From the NCBI GenBank assembly GCA_004144865.1, contig SEAY01000013.1, positions 1 to 64,000 on the forward strand: a stretch of DNA of 64,000 nucleotides. Direction: 5' to 3'. This stretch comes from Comamonadaceae bacterium. Lineage in GTDB: Bacteria > Pseudomonadota > Gammaproteobacteria > Burkholderiales > Burkholderiaceae_C. The notes beneath the pieces are model-generated. The model did not search any database. It saw nothing but the letters and a program-made list of their open reading frames with translations, and was not told the DNA's origin. The translations under genes and the position numbers were made by a program. Below, piece by piece: positions 7,887 to 16,398 of this stretch (its first letter is position 1; every line of letters begins with the position of its first letter).

Positions 7887-9269
7887 TCAGGCAGCGCGCG
7901 CCATCATGGGCGCGTCGTTGGCGGCAGCGGTCACGGCATCGTCGGCGGAAACCAGGGCACCCTGCTCCCGCAAGACCTCGCGCACCTTGTGCGCAGCAGG
8001 CTCCCGCAGGGTGGCTTCGCCCTTGGCGGCAAGCGCCGCGTACACCCCGGCAGCATGCCCGAGGCCCATCGCGGTTCCCATGTGGCGCGCACCGCCGTTG
8101 GCCTCGCGGGTCGCGGAGATCGCGCGGCCGGTCACGACGATGCCTTCCACGGAGCTTGGCAGCTGGCAGGCCAGCGGGATCTCGAACGGCGTGGGCGGCA
8201 TCCACAATGCGATTCCCGTCCCGCCGGGCTCGTGCAGGTCCATGGGGCCGGCGCCCAGGGCGACTGCGTCCGTGAAGCGCACCCCCTCGACGATCTCCGC
8301 CTCGGTCAGCGTGTGCTGGCCGACGATGCGCCGGGTCTCGCGCACGCCCACGCGCTGCGCGATGCCGCCCAGGACGGACCGTTCGAAGCCGGGCACGCAC
8401 TCACGCAGGAACTGCACGATGGATTGGACCTGCTGGCGGCCGATCTGTTCCGCGCGGCTCAGGTCGCCGGCATCCAGCGCGTCGATGCCCGAGATCCGGC
8501 TCATGAGGCACACGGCATCCGTGTCGCCGGGCGTGCTGCAGAAGGACAGGCTCTCCCAGAAGAGGCGACCTTCCTGCACGCCGGCAAGCGCGAGAGCCCG
8601 CTTCTGTTCGCGCGGCAGCGCGCGGAACGTGCGCACATCGACGTTCGACATGCGGAACACCAGCGTGCAGGGCTGGCGGCGTCGGCGGAATCCGGGGTCT
8701 TCGCCTTCACAGGGCACGCCGGCGCGCGCGGCGAGCGCGGCGTCCCCGGAGGCGTCCACCACCATGCGGGCACGCAGGGCACCGCGACCCGACACGTTTT
8801 CCAGCACCAGGCCTTCGACCCGGTCGCCGGCCACCAGGGGACGCACGACGTGCGAATGGAGCAGCACGTCCACGCCCGCCTCCCGCGCGATCTCGTCGGC
8901 GGCGATCTTCACGACCTCGGGATTGAAAGGGAAGTTGGTGATCGTGATCGGCTGGCTGCTCGCTTCGGCCATCGTGTAGCTGCGGAATCCTTCGCTGCCC
9001 CCCAGCGCGGTCACGCGCTGGGTGAGTTCGTAGCCGATGCCGCCGACGACGCGGACCGATCCATTGAAGAAACCGACCCATTGGGCGACCATGCCCACGG
9101 TTGCGGTTCCCCCGAGGCAGCCGGAGCGCTCGACGATGGCCGTGCGCGCGCCGGCGCGGGCCGCCGCCACGGCGGCCACGAGCCCTGAAGCGCCGCCGCC
9201 CGCGACGACGACGTCATACTCCGCGAGGACGGGCGTGGTGATCTGCTCGGTGATGAAGCTGCCGCCCAT
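7887..9269 (-). CDS. FAD-dependent oxidoreductase (FAD_oxidored type), copy 1
   Basis: The product is 460 residues. A Rossmann dinucleotide motif (YDVVVAGGGASGLVAAVAAARAGARTAIVER) is followed by GCLGGTATVGMV, where many family members have conserved Gly/Thr residues. A second nucleotide-contact segment reads MVVDASGDAALAARAGV, and the C-terminal part has RAISATREANGGARHMGTAMGLGHAAG. The fold matches cytoplasmic FAD enzymes related to fumarate reductase/succinate dehydrogenase flavoproteins. It sits 28 bases upstream of one Bug gene and 6 bases downstream of another. It probably dehydrogenates the acid that the Bug proteins bind. Confidence 0.85.
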   Translation of the reverse strand: MGGSFITEQITTPVLAEYDVVVAGGGASGLVAAVAAARAGARTAIVERSGCLGGTATVGMVAQWVGFFNGSVRVVGGIGYELTQRVTALGGSEGFRSYTMAEASSQPITITNFPFNPEVVKIAADEIAREAGVDVLLHSHVVRPLVAGDRVEGLVLENVSGRGALRARMVVDASGDAALAARAGVPCEGEDPGFRRRRQPCTLVFRMSNVDVRTFRALPREQKRALALAGVQEGRLFWESLSFCSTPGDTDAVCLMSRISGIDALDAGDLSRAEQIGRQQVQSIVQFLRECVPGFERSVLGGIAQRVGVRETRRIVGQHTLTEAEIVEGVRFTDAVALGAGPMDLHEPGGTGIALWMPPTPFEIPLACQLPSSVEGIVVTGRAISATREANGGARHMGTAMGLGHAAGVYAALAAKGEATLREPAAHKVREVLREQGALVSADDAVTAAANDAPMMARAA

Positions 9270-9275
9270 GCGCGC

Positions 9276-10250
9276 TCACCCGACCCGGATATTGGCGGCG
9301 CGGATGACGGGTTCCCACCGCGCCCGCTCCGACAGGATGATCTTGCGAAAGGCCTCCGGCGTGCCGCCCTGTGCATCGCAGCCGATGTCCAGCAGGCGCT
9401 TGCGCACGTCGGGCGTGCGCAGTGCCGCCGTGATCTCGCGCGACAACTGGTCCACCAGCGGCTGCGGCGTGCCGGCGCGCGCGAAGAAGCCGATGGAGGA
9501 GATGCCGTAGAGATCCGGATAGCCGGACTCGACCAGGTTGGGGATCTCCGGCGCGAGGGGGGAGCGCTCCGGCCCGCCGGTGGCGATGATGCGGATGCGC
9601 CCTGCCCTGTGCTGCGCGAGGTAGTCCGACATCACCGACACGCCGGCGCCGACCTGGTTGCCCAGGAGGTCCGTGAGCAGCGGCTGCCCGCCCTTGTACG
9701 CCACCAGCTGGAGGTCCGTCCCCGACAGCTCGCGCAGGCGAAGCATCAGCAGCGCGCCCACGCTGCCCATGCTGGACGTCCCGATGCTGCCCTTCAGGCG
9801 GTCCGCCTTCGCGGCGGCCAGGAACTGCTGGAGGTTCTGCACGCCCGAGCCGAGGCTCACGGTCAGCGCGTGCGGGATGTGCACGCCGTCGGCCAGGGGC
9901 GCCAGGTCCGTGTCGGGGTCGTAAGGCAGCTTGCTGTAAAGGGCCGGATAGAAGGCGGCCACGGACACGGGCGCGAACAGGATGTTCGCCCCATCGGGTT
10001 CGCTCATCTTCATGTACTGCCCCGCGACCAGCCCGGTGCCGCCCGGCCTGTATTCCACGAGCACCGTGCGCTTGAGGGAGTCCTTCAGCCGGTCGGCCAC
10101 GATGCGCGCGACGTTGTCCATCGTGGCCCCGGGCGGCACCACGACGATGATTCTCAGCGTGGCGGGCAGCCCCTGGCCCCGCGCAGCGCCCGTGAGGGCC
10201 ATGCCCACGGAAGCGGCCAGGCCGGTACAAAGTTGGCGGCGGTTCAGCAT
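9276..10250 (-). CDS. Bug-family substrate-binding protein in the IclR-linked operon
   Basis: The product is 324 residues: signal peptide MLNRRQLCTGLAASVGMALTGAARG, then LPATLRIIVVVPPGATMDNVARIVADRL. This is a diverged version of the usual start, with VPPGATMDN in place of VPYPPGGxxD, so its ligand may differ from that of the other Bug proteins in the window. YKGGQPLLTDLLGNQV marks the ligand-pocket region. GAGGAGAC precedes the start. The gene lies between the two FAD oxidoreductases (gaps of 22 and 6 bases). Confidence 0.88.
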   Translation of the reverse strand: MLNRRQLCTGLAASVGMALTGAARGQGLPATLRIIVVVPPGATMDNVARIVADRLKDSLKRTVLVEYRPGGTGLVAGQYMKMSEPDGANILFAPVSVAAFYPALYSKLPYDPDTDLAPLADGVHIPHALTVSLGSGVQNLQQFLAAAKADRLKGSIGTSSMGSVGALLMLRLRELSGTDLQLVAYKGGQPLLTDLLGNQVGAGVSVMSDYLAQHRAGRIRIIATGGPERSPLAPEIPNLVESGYPDLYGISSIGFFARAGTPQPLVDQLSREITAALRTPDVRKRLLDIGCDAQGGTPEAFRKIILSERARWEPVIRAANIRVG

Positions 10251-10272
10251 CTCGTCTTGTCTCCTCGTTTTT

Positions 10273-11694
10273 TCAGAACAGCGGCTCGTTCCAGACCAGC
10301 TGCTTGGGGTTGACGCCGCGGCGGATGGACTTGGCGGCGGCCAAGCCGGCGATCTCGCCGGTCTGTGTGCACCAGGGGAAGTTGCGCATCACCATGAAGA
10401 TGGTTTCGAAGGTGAAGGACAGCGACGCCCCGGTCAGCAGCAGGTTGGTGACTTCCTTCGGCAGGAAGCAGCGGTACGGAACTTCGAAGGTGTACTTCGC
10501 GTAGGCGTCCCAGAAGAAGGTCTTGGTCATGGGCCGCGTCACCGCGTCGGGGAAGCGGCGGCCTTCGCGCGCGTCGGCGATCGAGAACACGTATTCGCCG
10601 ATCGGGTGGCGGCCGTCGCGCACGCCGACGTAGCGTCCCACGTGCGCGATGAAGGCGTGCTGGAAGCCAGGCACGTACTTGGTCAGGAAGCGCGCCTCCG
10701 CATCGATCAGCCGCCGCAACTCCTTCTTGGCGCGCGACGCGTGCTCGGCGTCGTCGTCCATGTGCAGCGCCCATTCGTAGGGCACGTTCTGCCAGAGGAT
10801 GAAGGTGCCCGGCCCCTGGATCGGGCTCATGTCCACCGTCGGGTGGCCGATGTAATGGTCGCCGTAGACGCCCTGGTCGGCCAGGCGCGGCCGGTACAGC
10901 TCGGGCGGGATGTCCCCAGCGGCCCGCGCCTTGTTGATCAGCTTGCTCAGCGCCGGGTCGTTCTCCCGGCGCTGGTAAGCGGCGGTTTCGGCGAAGTCGA
11001 TGCCGCCCATGATCCACAGCAGCCCGCCAGGAATGGGGCGGCTTTGCGCATCCTGCTGCACCGTCTCGGACTGGCGCCCTCCTCCCCGCACGAAGGGGGC
11101 GCCCGCGCGGGCCACCACTTCGGCGGTGCCCGAGCCTTCCACGAACACCTTGCCCTGGATCGCCTGGCGTCCGCCCACCGTCTCGACGATGGCGTGGGTG
11201 ATGCGCCGCTCGGCGCCGTCGGCCTGCATCTCCACGTCCACGAACGAGGCACCGTAGATCGCATGCACGCCCGCTTCCTCGAGCATCTTCACCATCACGT
11301 TCCCGGCGCCGTCGGGGTTGAAGGAAACGCGCTTGAACGGGCTGCCGGGCGGCAGGTAGTAGTCGTAGTGCGAGAGCGCATTGCCCGCCCAATCCGGCAG
11401 GCTCTTCTCGTCGGCGGTGTAGAGGCAGCCTTCGCGTGCGAAGCGCTCCATCAGCTCGGTATGGATGCCGCCCACGCCGGTGTTGGCAGCGCCTTGCAGG
11501 CCGGACGTGTGCACGCCGCCTGGCATGTCGAACTTTTCGACGATGACCACACTGCAGCCTTCGCGCCGCGCGCGCAGCGCCGCCGCGAAGCCACCGGGAC
11601 CGGCTCCGATCACCACCACGTCGGCCTGCGCCACGACGGGCACGCCCTTCGGGGTCGCGCCGAACTCGCCCGCGGTCACGTTGTTCTGGTTCAT
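10273..11694 (-). CDS. FAD-dependent oxidoreductase (FAD_oxidored type), copy 2
   Basis: The product is 473 residues from ATG 11694; an AGGTGG 11 bases upstream favours this over ATG 11730 or the track's 11757. FAD motif: ADVVVIGAGPGGFAAALRARREGCSVVIVEK, then MPGGVHTSGLQGAANTGVGG. The second domain has VFVEGSGTAEVVARAGAPFV, and the C-terminus carries LLTGASLSFTFETIFMVMRNF. It is only distantly similar to copy 1 by eye, so the two probably act on different intermediates rather than being a recent duplication. It is first in the operon and divergent from the IclR gene, which likely controls it. Confidence 0.83.
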   Translation of the reverse strand: MNQNNVTAGEFGATPKGVPVVAQADVVVIGAGPGGFAAALRARREGCSVVIVEKFDMPGGVHTSGLQGAANTGVGGIHTELMERFAREGCLYTADEKSLPDWAGNALSHYDYYLPPGSPFKRVSFNPDGAGNVMVKMLEEAGVHAIYGASFVDVEMQADGAERRITHAIVETVGGRQAIQGKVFVEGSGTAEVVARAGAPFVRGGGRQSETVQQDAQSRPIPGGLLWIMGGIDFAETAAYQRRENDPALSKLINKARAAGDIPPELYRPRLADQGVYGDHYIGHPTVDMSPIQGPGTFILWQNVPYEWALHMDDDAEHASRAKKELRRLIDAEARFLTKYVPGFQHAFIAHVGRYVGVRDGRHPIGEYVFSIADAREGRRFPDAVTRPMTKTFFWDAYAKYTFEVPYRCFLPKEVTNLLLTGASLSFTFETIFMVMRNFPWCTQTGEIAGLAAAKSIRRGVNPKQLVWNEPLF

Positions 11695-11789
11695 CTGTAC
11701 TGCTTCCACCTGTTCTGCTGTTGGCTGCATCTTGGCCGCGGGGCCGCTGCAGCCCAAGGGAAATTCGAGCTCATTACACTAGGTGAAAC

Positions 11790-12650
11790 ATGCAGAGCGT
11801 GAAGACCATCCGGGCCGTCGAGCGCGCCTTCCAGGTGCTGGAAGCGCTGCAGCGAACACCCGAAGGGGCGACGCTGGCGCAGTTGCAGGCCGAGACCGGC
11901 CTGTCCGGCCCGACCCTGCTGCGGTTGCTCAAGACACTCACCGGCGTGAAGGCCGTGCGGCGCAGCACGGCGGACCAGCGCTACCGCCCCGGCATGCGGC
12001 TGACCATCCTGACGCGTGATATGGCGCCGGCCGAGCGATTGGCGGACGTGGCGGCCCCCTGGATCGATGAACTGTGCGAGCAGCTGGAGTGGCCGTCGGA
12101 CCTGGCAGTCCACATGGGGAACGACGATTTCGTGAAGGTGCTCGAGTCCAGCTTGCGCCAGTCCCGCTTCTACCTGCGCCGCAGGCCCGGCCGCGTGCGG
12201 ATCAACCTGCTCGGCTCGGCGGCCGGCATGGCGTTCGTCTCGGCGCTACCCCGTGATCGGCGCAACGAGCTCGTCGCCGCTGCGAGAGCGGGCCGGGACA
12301 TCCACAACGCCAAGGTGATCGCCGCGGGCGACCTGGAGCAGCACGTGGCGTCGGCCCGCCGGCGCGGCTACTCCCTGCGGCATCCGCTCTATCGCGGCGG
12401 CAGCTTCAATGGCGAGCCCCGGGACGACGCGCTGCAGGCGATGGCAGTGCCGGTCATTGCGCACGGCCGGCTGCTTGGCGCACTCAACCTGAACTGGAAC
12501 CGCGCGGCGGCGAGTGAGCGCGAGATGGCGAAGCGCAGCCTGCCGGCGCTGCAGCGTGCGGTGGCGGGGATCGCCGAGGCCGCCGCGGATGCCGGTTTGG
12601 TGGAGTTGCTGCCGGGGCTGGAAGACGCGGAGGGATTCGCGGGCGCCTGA
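11790..12650 (+). CDS. IclR-family transcriptional regulator
   Basis: The product is 286 residues. The N-terminal winged helix reads VERAFQVLEALQRTPEGATLAQLQAETGLSGPTLLRLLKTL. The C-terminal effector domain includes RPGRVRINLLGSAAGMAFVSALP and ends with LGALNLNW. AGGTG precedes the ATG and TACACT may be its -10 box. It is divergent from the FAD/Bug operon with about 95 bases between start codons, the usual layout for a local regulator that senses the pathway substrate. The operator was not identified. Confidence 0.9.
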   Translation: MQSVKTIRAVERAFQVLEALQRTPEGATLAQLQAETGLSGPTLLRLLKTLTGVKAVRRSTADQRYRPGMRLTILTRDMAPAERLADVAAPWIDELCEQLEWPSDLAVHMGNDDFVKVLESSLRQSRFYLRRRPGRVRINLLGSAAGMAFVSALPRDRRNELVAAARAGRDIHNAKVIAAGDLEQHVASARRRGYSLRHPLYRGGSFNGEPRDDALQAMAVPVIAHGRLLGALNLNWNRAAASEREMAKRSLPALQRAVAGIAEAAADAGLVELLPGLEDAEGFAGA

Positions 12651-12720
12651 GCCGCCGTTCTCCTTTGCGCAGGCTTCCGGCAGCCCTAGACTCCGATCTC
12701 CGCCACTTTTGAACAATCAG

Positions 12721-13056
12721 ATGAAAGCGCCGTGCTACCGGGCAGGCACCGCCGTTGCGCTGCTCCTGGTGCTCGCGCCGGGCGCTCGGTCTGCGCCACC
12801 CGCGCCGCCGTTCGACGTCGCGTACAGGGCCTGGGATGTCGTGACGGAACTCGCGCGACACAACGGGGCTCCGGGGATCAGCGGCCAATGCGGCAAGACG
12901 TTCCAGCCGTTCGTGGTCCCGGCCCTGCGCAGGCAGACGCGGCAGGAGCAGGACAGGGCCGCGGTAGCATGCGTCGAGGCGGCCCGGTCCGCCTGCATGA
13001 ACAGCCAGCTCCGCACTTCCGCGGCGATCGCGAAGAAGTGCGAAGAGTTCAGGTAG
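12721..13056 (+). CDS. Small secreted Cys-containing protein, hypothetical
   Basis: The product is 111 residues. A signal peptide (MKAPCYRAGTAVALLLVLAPGARSAP) is followed by a helical mature region with four Cys (GQCGKTF, VACVEAARSACMN, AKKCEEF), which could form two disulfides in the periplasm. I recognise no family. The track's longer ORF begins inside the IclR gene; ATG 12721 is the only start giving a signal peptide. The gene ends at a hairpin shared with the convergent gene. Confidence 0.65.
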   Translation: MKAPCYRAGTAVALLLVLAPGARSAPPAPPFDVAYRAWDVVTELARHNGAPGISGQCGKTFQPFVVPALRRQTRQEQDRAAVACVEAARSACMNSQLRTSAAIAKKCEEFR

Positions 13057-13076
13057 CCGGCGTCACTTCGCCGGCT
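13055..13076. terminator. Hairpin terminator between convergent genes
   Basis: AGCCGGCG and CGCCGGCT form an 8-bp stem with a 6-base loop, followed by TCTTC on the plus strand. It overlaps the stop codons of both converging genes. Confidence 0.6.
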
Positions 13077-13446
13077 TCTTCGGCGACCTGCGCGCGGCGT
13101 CCAGCGCCGCGGCTTTCTCCGCATGCTTCTCGGCGCGCGTCCTGCGTGGCTTCGGCTTCTTGGTTTCGCCGGCCTCGTGCGCTTCCTTGCTTGCCTTCTT
13201 CTCTTTGGCCTGGGGATGATGCGTGCGCACCAGCTTGTCGAGGGCGCTCGGCTTGGGCTGCAGCGCCTGCGCCTTGCGCTTGTCCCGCTCCTCCTTGAGC
13301 AGCCGGCGCTCCTCGATCAAGGCGGATTCGGCTTCGGACGGCTCCTTGCCTGCCCCCTCCGTTTCCATCCGGCTCGCCATCGCGCGATGCAGCGCCTGGC
13401 CGTTGGCCGAGATCCTCTTGCTCATGGATGCAGTACGAGTCGGCAT
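13063..13446 (-). CDS. Lysine-rich basic protein, hypothetical
   Basis: The product is 127 residues from ATG 13446 (MPTRTASMSKRISANGQALHRAM), with GAGGA 8 bases upstream. It is highly charged: the second half is dominated by Lys, Ala, Arg and Glu (HHPQAKEKKASKEAHEAGE, KKPKPRRTRAEKHAEKAAA) and is probably helical or disordered. There is no signal peptide or membrane segment. The composition suggests nucleic-acid or polyanion contact, but no function can be assigned. Confidence 0.6.
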   Translation of the reverse strand: MPTRTASMSKRISANGQALHRAMASRMETEGAGKEPSEAESALIEERRLLKEERDKRKAQALQPKPSALDKLVRTHHPQAKEKKASKEAHEAGETKKPKPRRTRAEKHAEKAAALDAARRSPKKPAK

Positions 13447-13514
13447 TTGGCGGTCCTCATGGTCTGGAAAGGCCACTGTAGGCCAGCCCGGCGCGCGACG
13501 CCAGCCTGTCTGCT

Positions 13515-13538
13515 CGACCGGAAGCGCACATCCGGTCG
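13515..13538 (-). terminator. Hairpin after azlD
   Basis: CGACCGGA and TCCGGTCG form a perfect 8-bp stem with an 8-base loop just downstream of the azlD stop. There is no T-run. Confidence 0.4.
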
Positions 13539-13550
13539 GGCGAACACGGG

Positions 13551-13880
13551 CTACCAGCCCAGCGCGAACCGCAGCGCCAGCATGACCCCCGTCCCGCAGA
13601 CGATCGTCCCGAACAGGCTGCGTCGCCATGCATAGAAGCCCAGGCCCGCCAGCGCGCCGAAGATGCGCGCGTCGCGCCAGGTGTCGACCAGGTGCCCTTG
13701 TGTCATCACCAGCTCCGGGGCCACCACGGCGGCCAGGGCGGCGACGGGTGCGTAGCGCAGCCCGTCGCGCAGCCAGGCCGGCATCGGCAGGTCCTGCTTC
13801 GGCAGGACGAAGAACGCGCGGCAGGCCAGCGCGATCGCCGCCATGCCCAGCGTGGTGAAGAAGATCTCCAGCGCGCTCAC
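13551..13880 (-). CDS. azlD: AzlD-family branched-chain amino acid exporter subunit
   Basis: The product is 109 residues from a GTG that overlaps the azlC stop (GTGA). Membrane segments are at MSALEIFFTTLGMAAIALACRAFF, YAPVAALAAVVAPELV, RIFGALAGLGFYAWRR and LFGTIVCGTGVMLALRF, the usual small four-span AzlD layout. With AzlC it forms an exporter for branched-chain amino acids or analogues. The track's 380-aa ORF is a frame artefact running through azlC. Overlapping codons suggest translational coupling and equimolar synthesis. Confidence 0.85.
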   Translation of the reverse strand: MSALEIFFTTLGMAAIALACRAFFVLPKQDLPMPAWLRDGLRYAPVAALAAVVAPELVMTQGHLVDTWRDARIFGALAGLGFYAWRRSLFGTIVCGTGVMLALRFALGW

Positions 13881-14629
13881 GGCCTGGCTCCGCCACGCAG
13901 CGCCGGCGCACGCTCGGCCAGCACGCCGACGGCCACCGCGGTGGCAATGGCGGCAATGATGTTCAGCTTCAGGGGCAGCGCGTAGGCCGCGACCGCGGCG
14001 CAGGCCGCGACCACCGCCGCCACCCAGGTGACCGGGTGCCGCAGCTGCGTGCATGTCAGGGCGAGCAGGGCCATCGTGCCGGCGAACCCCAGGTTCCAGG
14101 AAGTCGGGATGCCGTGCCCCATGACGATGCCCGTGAGGATGGAAACCTGCCACACGCCGAAAGTGACGAGGGCGCTGCCCAGGAAGTAGTCCTCGTACCT
14201 GGGGCCGGGATGGGGCTCGGGGAAGCGGCGGATGAACAGCGCGAAGCTGCTGTCCCCCATCAGGAAGCTGAGTGCGAGGCGCTGCCGGCGCGGCAGGTGC
14301 ACGAAGTAGGGACGGTAGTGGAAGCTGAAGGCCATGAACCGCAGGCTGACGCACAGGGTGGTCGCCCAGACCACCCACATCGGCGCACCTGCCGAGATCA
14401 GCGGCAACGACGCGATCTGGGCCGAACCAGCGTAGACGACGATGGACATCAGGATGGCGAGCGGTACGCCCATCCCACTCTTGGCCATCGCCACGCCCGC
14501 GACGAGGCCCCACGCGGCAATGCCGATCGCCATCGGGACCGCCTCGGCGGCCCCTTCGCGGAACATGGGCCGGCGCACGAGGGCCGTCGCCCCGGCGTGG
14601 AACGATGCGAGTGAGGATCTCAGAGACAC
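13877..14629 (-). CDS. azlC: AzlC-family branched-chain amino acid exporter, large subunit
   Basis: The product is 250 residues from a GTG start. It has the AzlC pattern: FREGAAEAVPMAIGIAAWGLVAGVAMAKSG, then GSAQIASLPLISAGAP and a further series of membrane helices (VTFGVWQVSILTGIVMG, TWVAAVVAACAAVAAYAL, NIIAAIATAVAVGVLAE). The conserved acidic/polar MGDSSFAL segment is present. It is paired with azlD downstream. No dedicated regulator lies next to it; the next gene, on the opposite strand, is the PPOX-fold protein. Confidence 0.9.
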   Translation of the reverse strand: MSLRSSLASFHAGATALVRRPMFREGAAEAVPMAIGIAAWGLVAGVAMAKSGMGVPLAILMSIVVYAGSAQIASLPLISAGAPMWVVWATTLCVSLRFMAFSFHYRPYFVHLPRRQRLALSFLMGDSSFALFIRRFPEPHPGPRYEDYFLGSALVTFGVWQVSILTGIVMGHGIPTSWNLGFAGTMALLALTCTQLRHPVTWVAAVVAACAAVAAYALPLKLNIIAAIATAVAVGVLAERAPALRGGARP

Positions 14630-14698
14630 ACCTTCTCCTGGTGGCGCGATGATGCCAGCAGGTCGCTTTCAGGGACGTGACGCCCGCGAACACCCGGC

Positions 14699-14712
14699 CT
14701 GACGAACGTCAA
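14699..14712. promoter_or_regulatory. FNR/Dnr-like box upstream of the PPOX-fold gene
   Basis: CTGACGAACGTCAA matches the TTGAC-N4-GTCAA form of the Crp/FNR half-site pair at nine of ten positions. Its centre lies about 41 bases upstream of a start point placed after a possible -10 (CACCAT, 14735-14740), which would suit activation of the gene at 14777. Prediction by eye only. Confidence 0.4.
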
Positions 14713-14776
14713 ACGCGGTTGGCCCCGCGCGCCGCACCATGTCCGCTCCACCGCCGCCGGCGGACGTGGAGGCTCC

Positions 14777-15235
14777 ATGGATGACGCACTGAAGCACAAG
14801 ATCCTCGCGCTGCTCGACCAGCACAGGATCATGACGATCGCAACGCTGCGCCCCGACGGCTGGCCGCAGGCGACCACGGTGGGCTACGTGAACGAAGGCA
14901 TGACGCTCTGGTTCCTCTGCGGCCTCGAAAGCCAGAAAGCCAGCAACCTGGCGCGGGACGACCGCGTCTCGATCACGATCGACCATGACACGGCTGACCT
15001 GATGGCGATCACCGGCCTCTCCATGGCGGCGCGGGCGCACCGCGTCACCGATCGCACCGAGGCCGAAAAGGTGATCGCGATGCTGCCGCTGAAGTACCCG
15101 GACGCACCGCCGGCGACCGCGAACATGAAGATGCCGCAGCCCGAGGAAGTCGCCCTCTTCCGCGTGCAGCCCGCGATCATCTCGGTGCTGGACTACACCA
15201 AGGGATTCGCCCACACCGACCTGGTCGCCTGCTGA
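14777..15235 (+). CDS. Pyridoxamine 5'-phosphate oxidase-fold (PPOX) flavin-binding protein
   Basis: The product is 152 residues with the split-barrel FMN pattern: HRIMTIATLRPDGWPQATTVGYVNEGMTLWFLCG, then KASNLARDDRVSITID. These are strands 1-4 of the PPOX fold. The family includes FMN- or F420-dependent reductases and binding proteins; this one is too short to be PdxH. An FNR-like box upstream suggests expression under low oxygen. A hairpin follows the stop codon. Confidence 0.82.
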   Translation: MDDALKHKILALLDQHRIMTIATLRPDGWPQATTVGYVNEGMTLWFLCGLESQKASNLARDDRVSITIDHDTADLMAITGLSMAARAHRVTDRTEAEKVIAMLPLKYPDAPPATANMKMPQPEEVALFRVQPAIISVLDYTKGFAHTDLVAC

Positions 15236-15238
15236 GGA

Positions 15239-15297
15239 AACCGCGTCCTGCGGTTGGAAGATGATCAGCCAGCGGTCGCAGTGAACTGGAGCGACCG
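15239..15297 (+). terminator. Two hairpins after the PPOX-fold gene
   Basis: AACCGC-gtcct-GCGGTT (15239-15255) and CGGTCGC-N11-GCGACCG (15273-15297) lie in the 100-base gap between two convergent genes. Neither has a T-run, so termination efficiency is uncertain. Confidence 0.35.
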
Positions 15298-15335
15298 GCA
15301 GCCACGGCCGCTGGCGGCCAGCCCCGCCGCGCCGG

Positions 15336-16310
15336 CTACTCCGCCTTGATCCCCACCGCGCGGATGATGCGCAGGTTGGCCTGCGATTCCGCCGCGATCT
15401 GCTGCGCGAAGGCATCTGCGCTGCCACCGGTGGGCACGTTGTCCGTCGCCACCAGGCGGCTGCGGATCTCCGGCAGCTGCAGGATCGCGTTCACCTGCGC
15501 ATTCAGCTTGTCCGCCAGCGCCTTCGGCAGCCCGCCCGGGGCGACGATGCCGAACTGCGACGACAGGTTGGCGCGTGCGTAGCCGAGCTCGGCGAGCGTC
15601 GGCACGTTGGGCAGCGAGTCCAGGCGCTTGGGCGCACCGACGGCCAGCGGCCGCAGCTTGCCGGCCTTGATGTGCTCGCCGACCGCCGGACCGGCGTTGG
15701 TGGACAGGATCTCGAACTGGCCGCTCAGGGCGTCGGTCATCTGCTGGCCGCCGCCCTTGTACGGGATGTGCACCATCTCGACACGGGCCTGGTCCTGCAG
15801 CTGCTCCAGCATCAGGTGGCCCAGCGAGGCCGCGCCGGACGTGGCCCAGCGCACCGTGCGCGGCTTGTCCTTGGCCAGGACCATCAGCTCCCGGAAATCG
15901 CGTGCCGCCAGCGCCGGGGTGGCGAGCAGCAACACCGGCGAGTACATGACGCTCACGACCGGAGCGATCTGGGTCTCGGGTTCGTACGGCAGCTTGCCCA
16001 GGTGCGGGCTGAGCACCAGCGGGCTGAGCGCGGTGAAGCCGATCGTGTGACCGTCCGGCGCGGCCTTCGCCACGGCGTCCACGCCGATGGTGCCGCTCGC
16101 GCCGGCCTTGTTGTCCACCACGAAAGGCTGCCCCATCTGCGCGGCCAGCTTCTCGCCGATGGCACGGGCGACCGCGTCGGCGAGGCCACCCGGCGGGTAA
16201 GGAACGACGATGCGGACGGGCTTGGAGGGATAGGGCTGCTGAGCGGCTGCGGGGAGCGCCAGGGCGGCGGCACCGGCCGCGAGGAAGACGCGGCGCTGGA
16301 GGGAGGTCAT
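15336..16310 (-). CDS. Bug-family substrate-binding protein downstream of LysR
   Basis: The product is 324 residues: signal peptide MTSLQRRVFLAAGAAALALPAAAQQ, then YPSKPVRIVVPYPPGGLADAVARAIGEKL, a textbook Bug N-terminus. VDNKAGASGTIGVDAVAKAAPDG and HIPYKGGGQQMTDALSGQ follow. It lies 88 bases downstream of the LysR gene on the same strand and may be co-transcribed with it. No transporter membrane subunits are adjacent. Confidence 0.9.
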   Translation of the reverse strand: MTSLQRRVFLAAGAAALALPAAAQQPYPSKPVRIVVPYPPGGLADAVARAIGEKLAAQMGQPFVVDNKAGASGTIGVDAVAKAAPDGHTIGFTALSPLVLSPHLGKLPYEPETQIAPVVSVMYSPVLLLATPALAARDFRELMVLAKDKPRTVRWATSGAASLGHLMLEQLQDQARVEMVHIPYKGGGQQMTDALSGQFEILSTNAGPAVGEHIKAGKLRPLAVGAPKRLDSLPNVPTLAELGYARANLSSQFGIVAPGGLPKALADKLNAQVNAILQLPEIRSRLVATDNVPTGGSADAFAQQIAAESQANLRIIRAVGIKAE

Positions 16311-16398
16311 GTCGGGAACTGCTTGGAAAGGAAGGTTGGGATTATCGCAACCGCATCGAGCCGAACTGCTGGCGGCGGCCGCGCAGGCAGCGGCGCCC

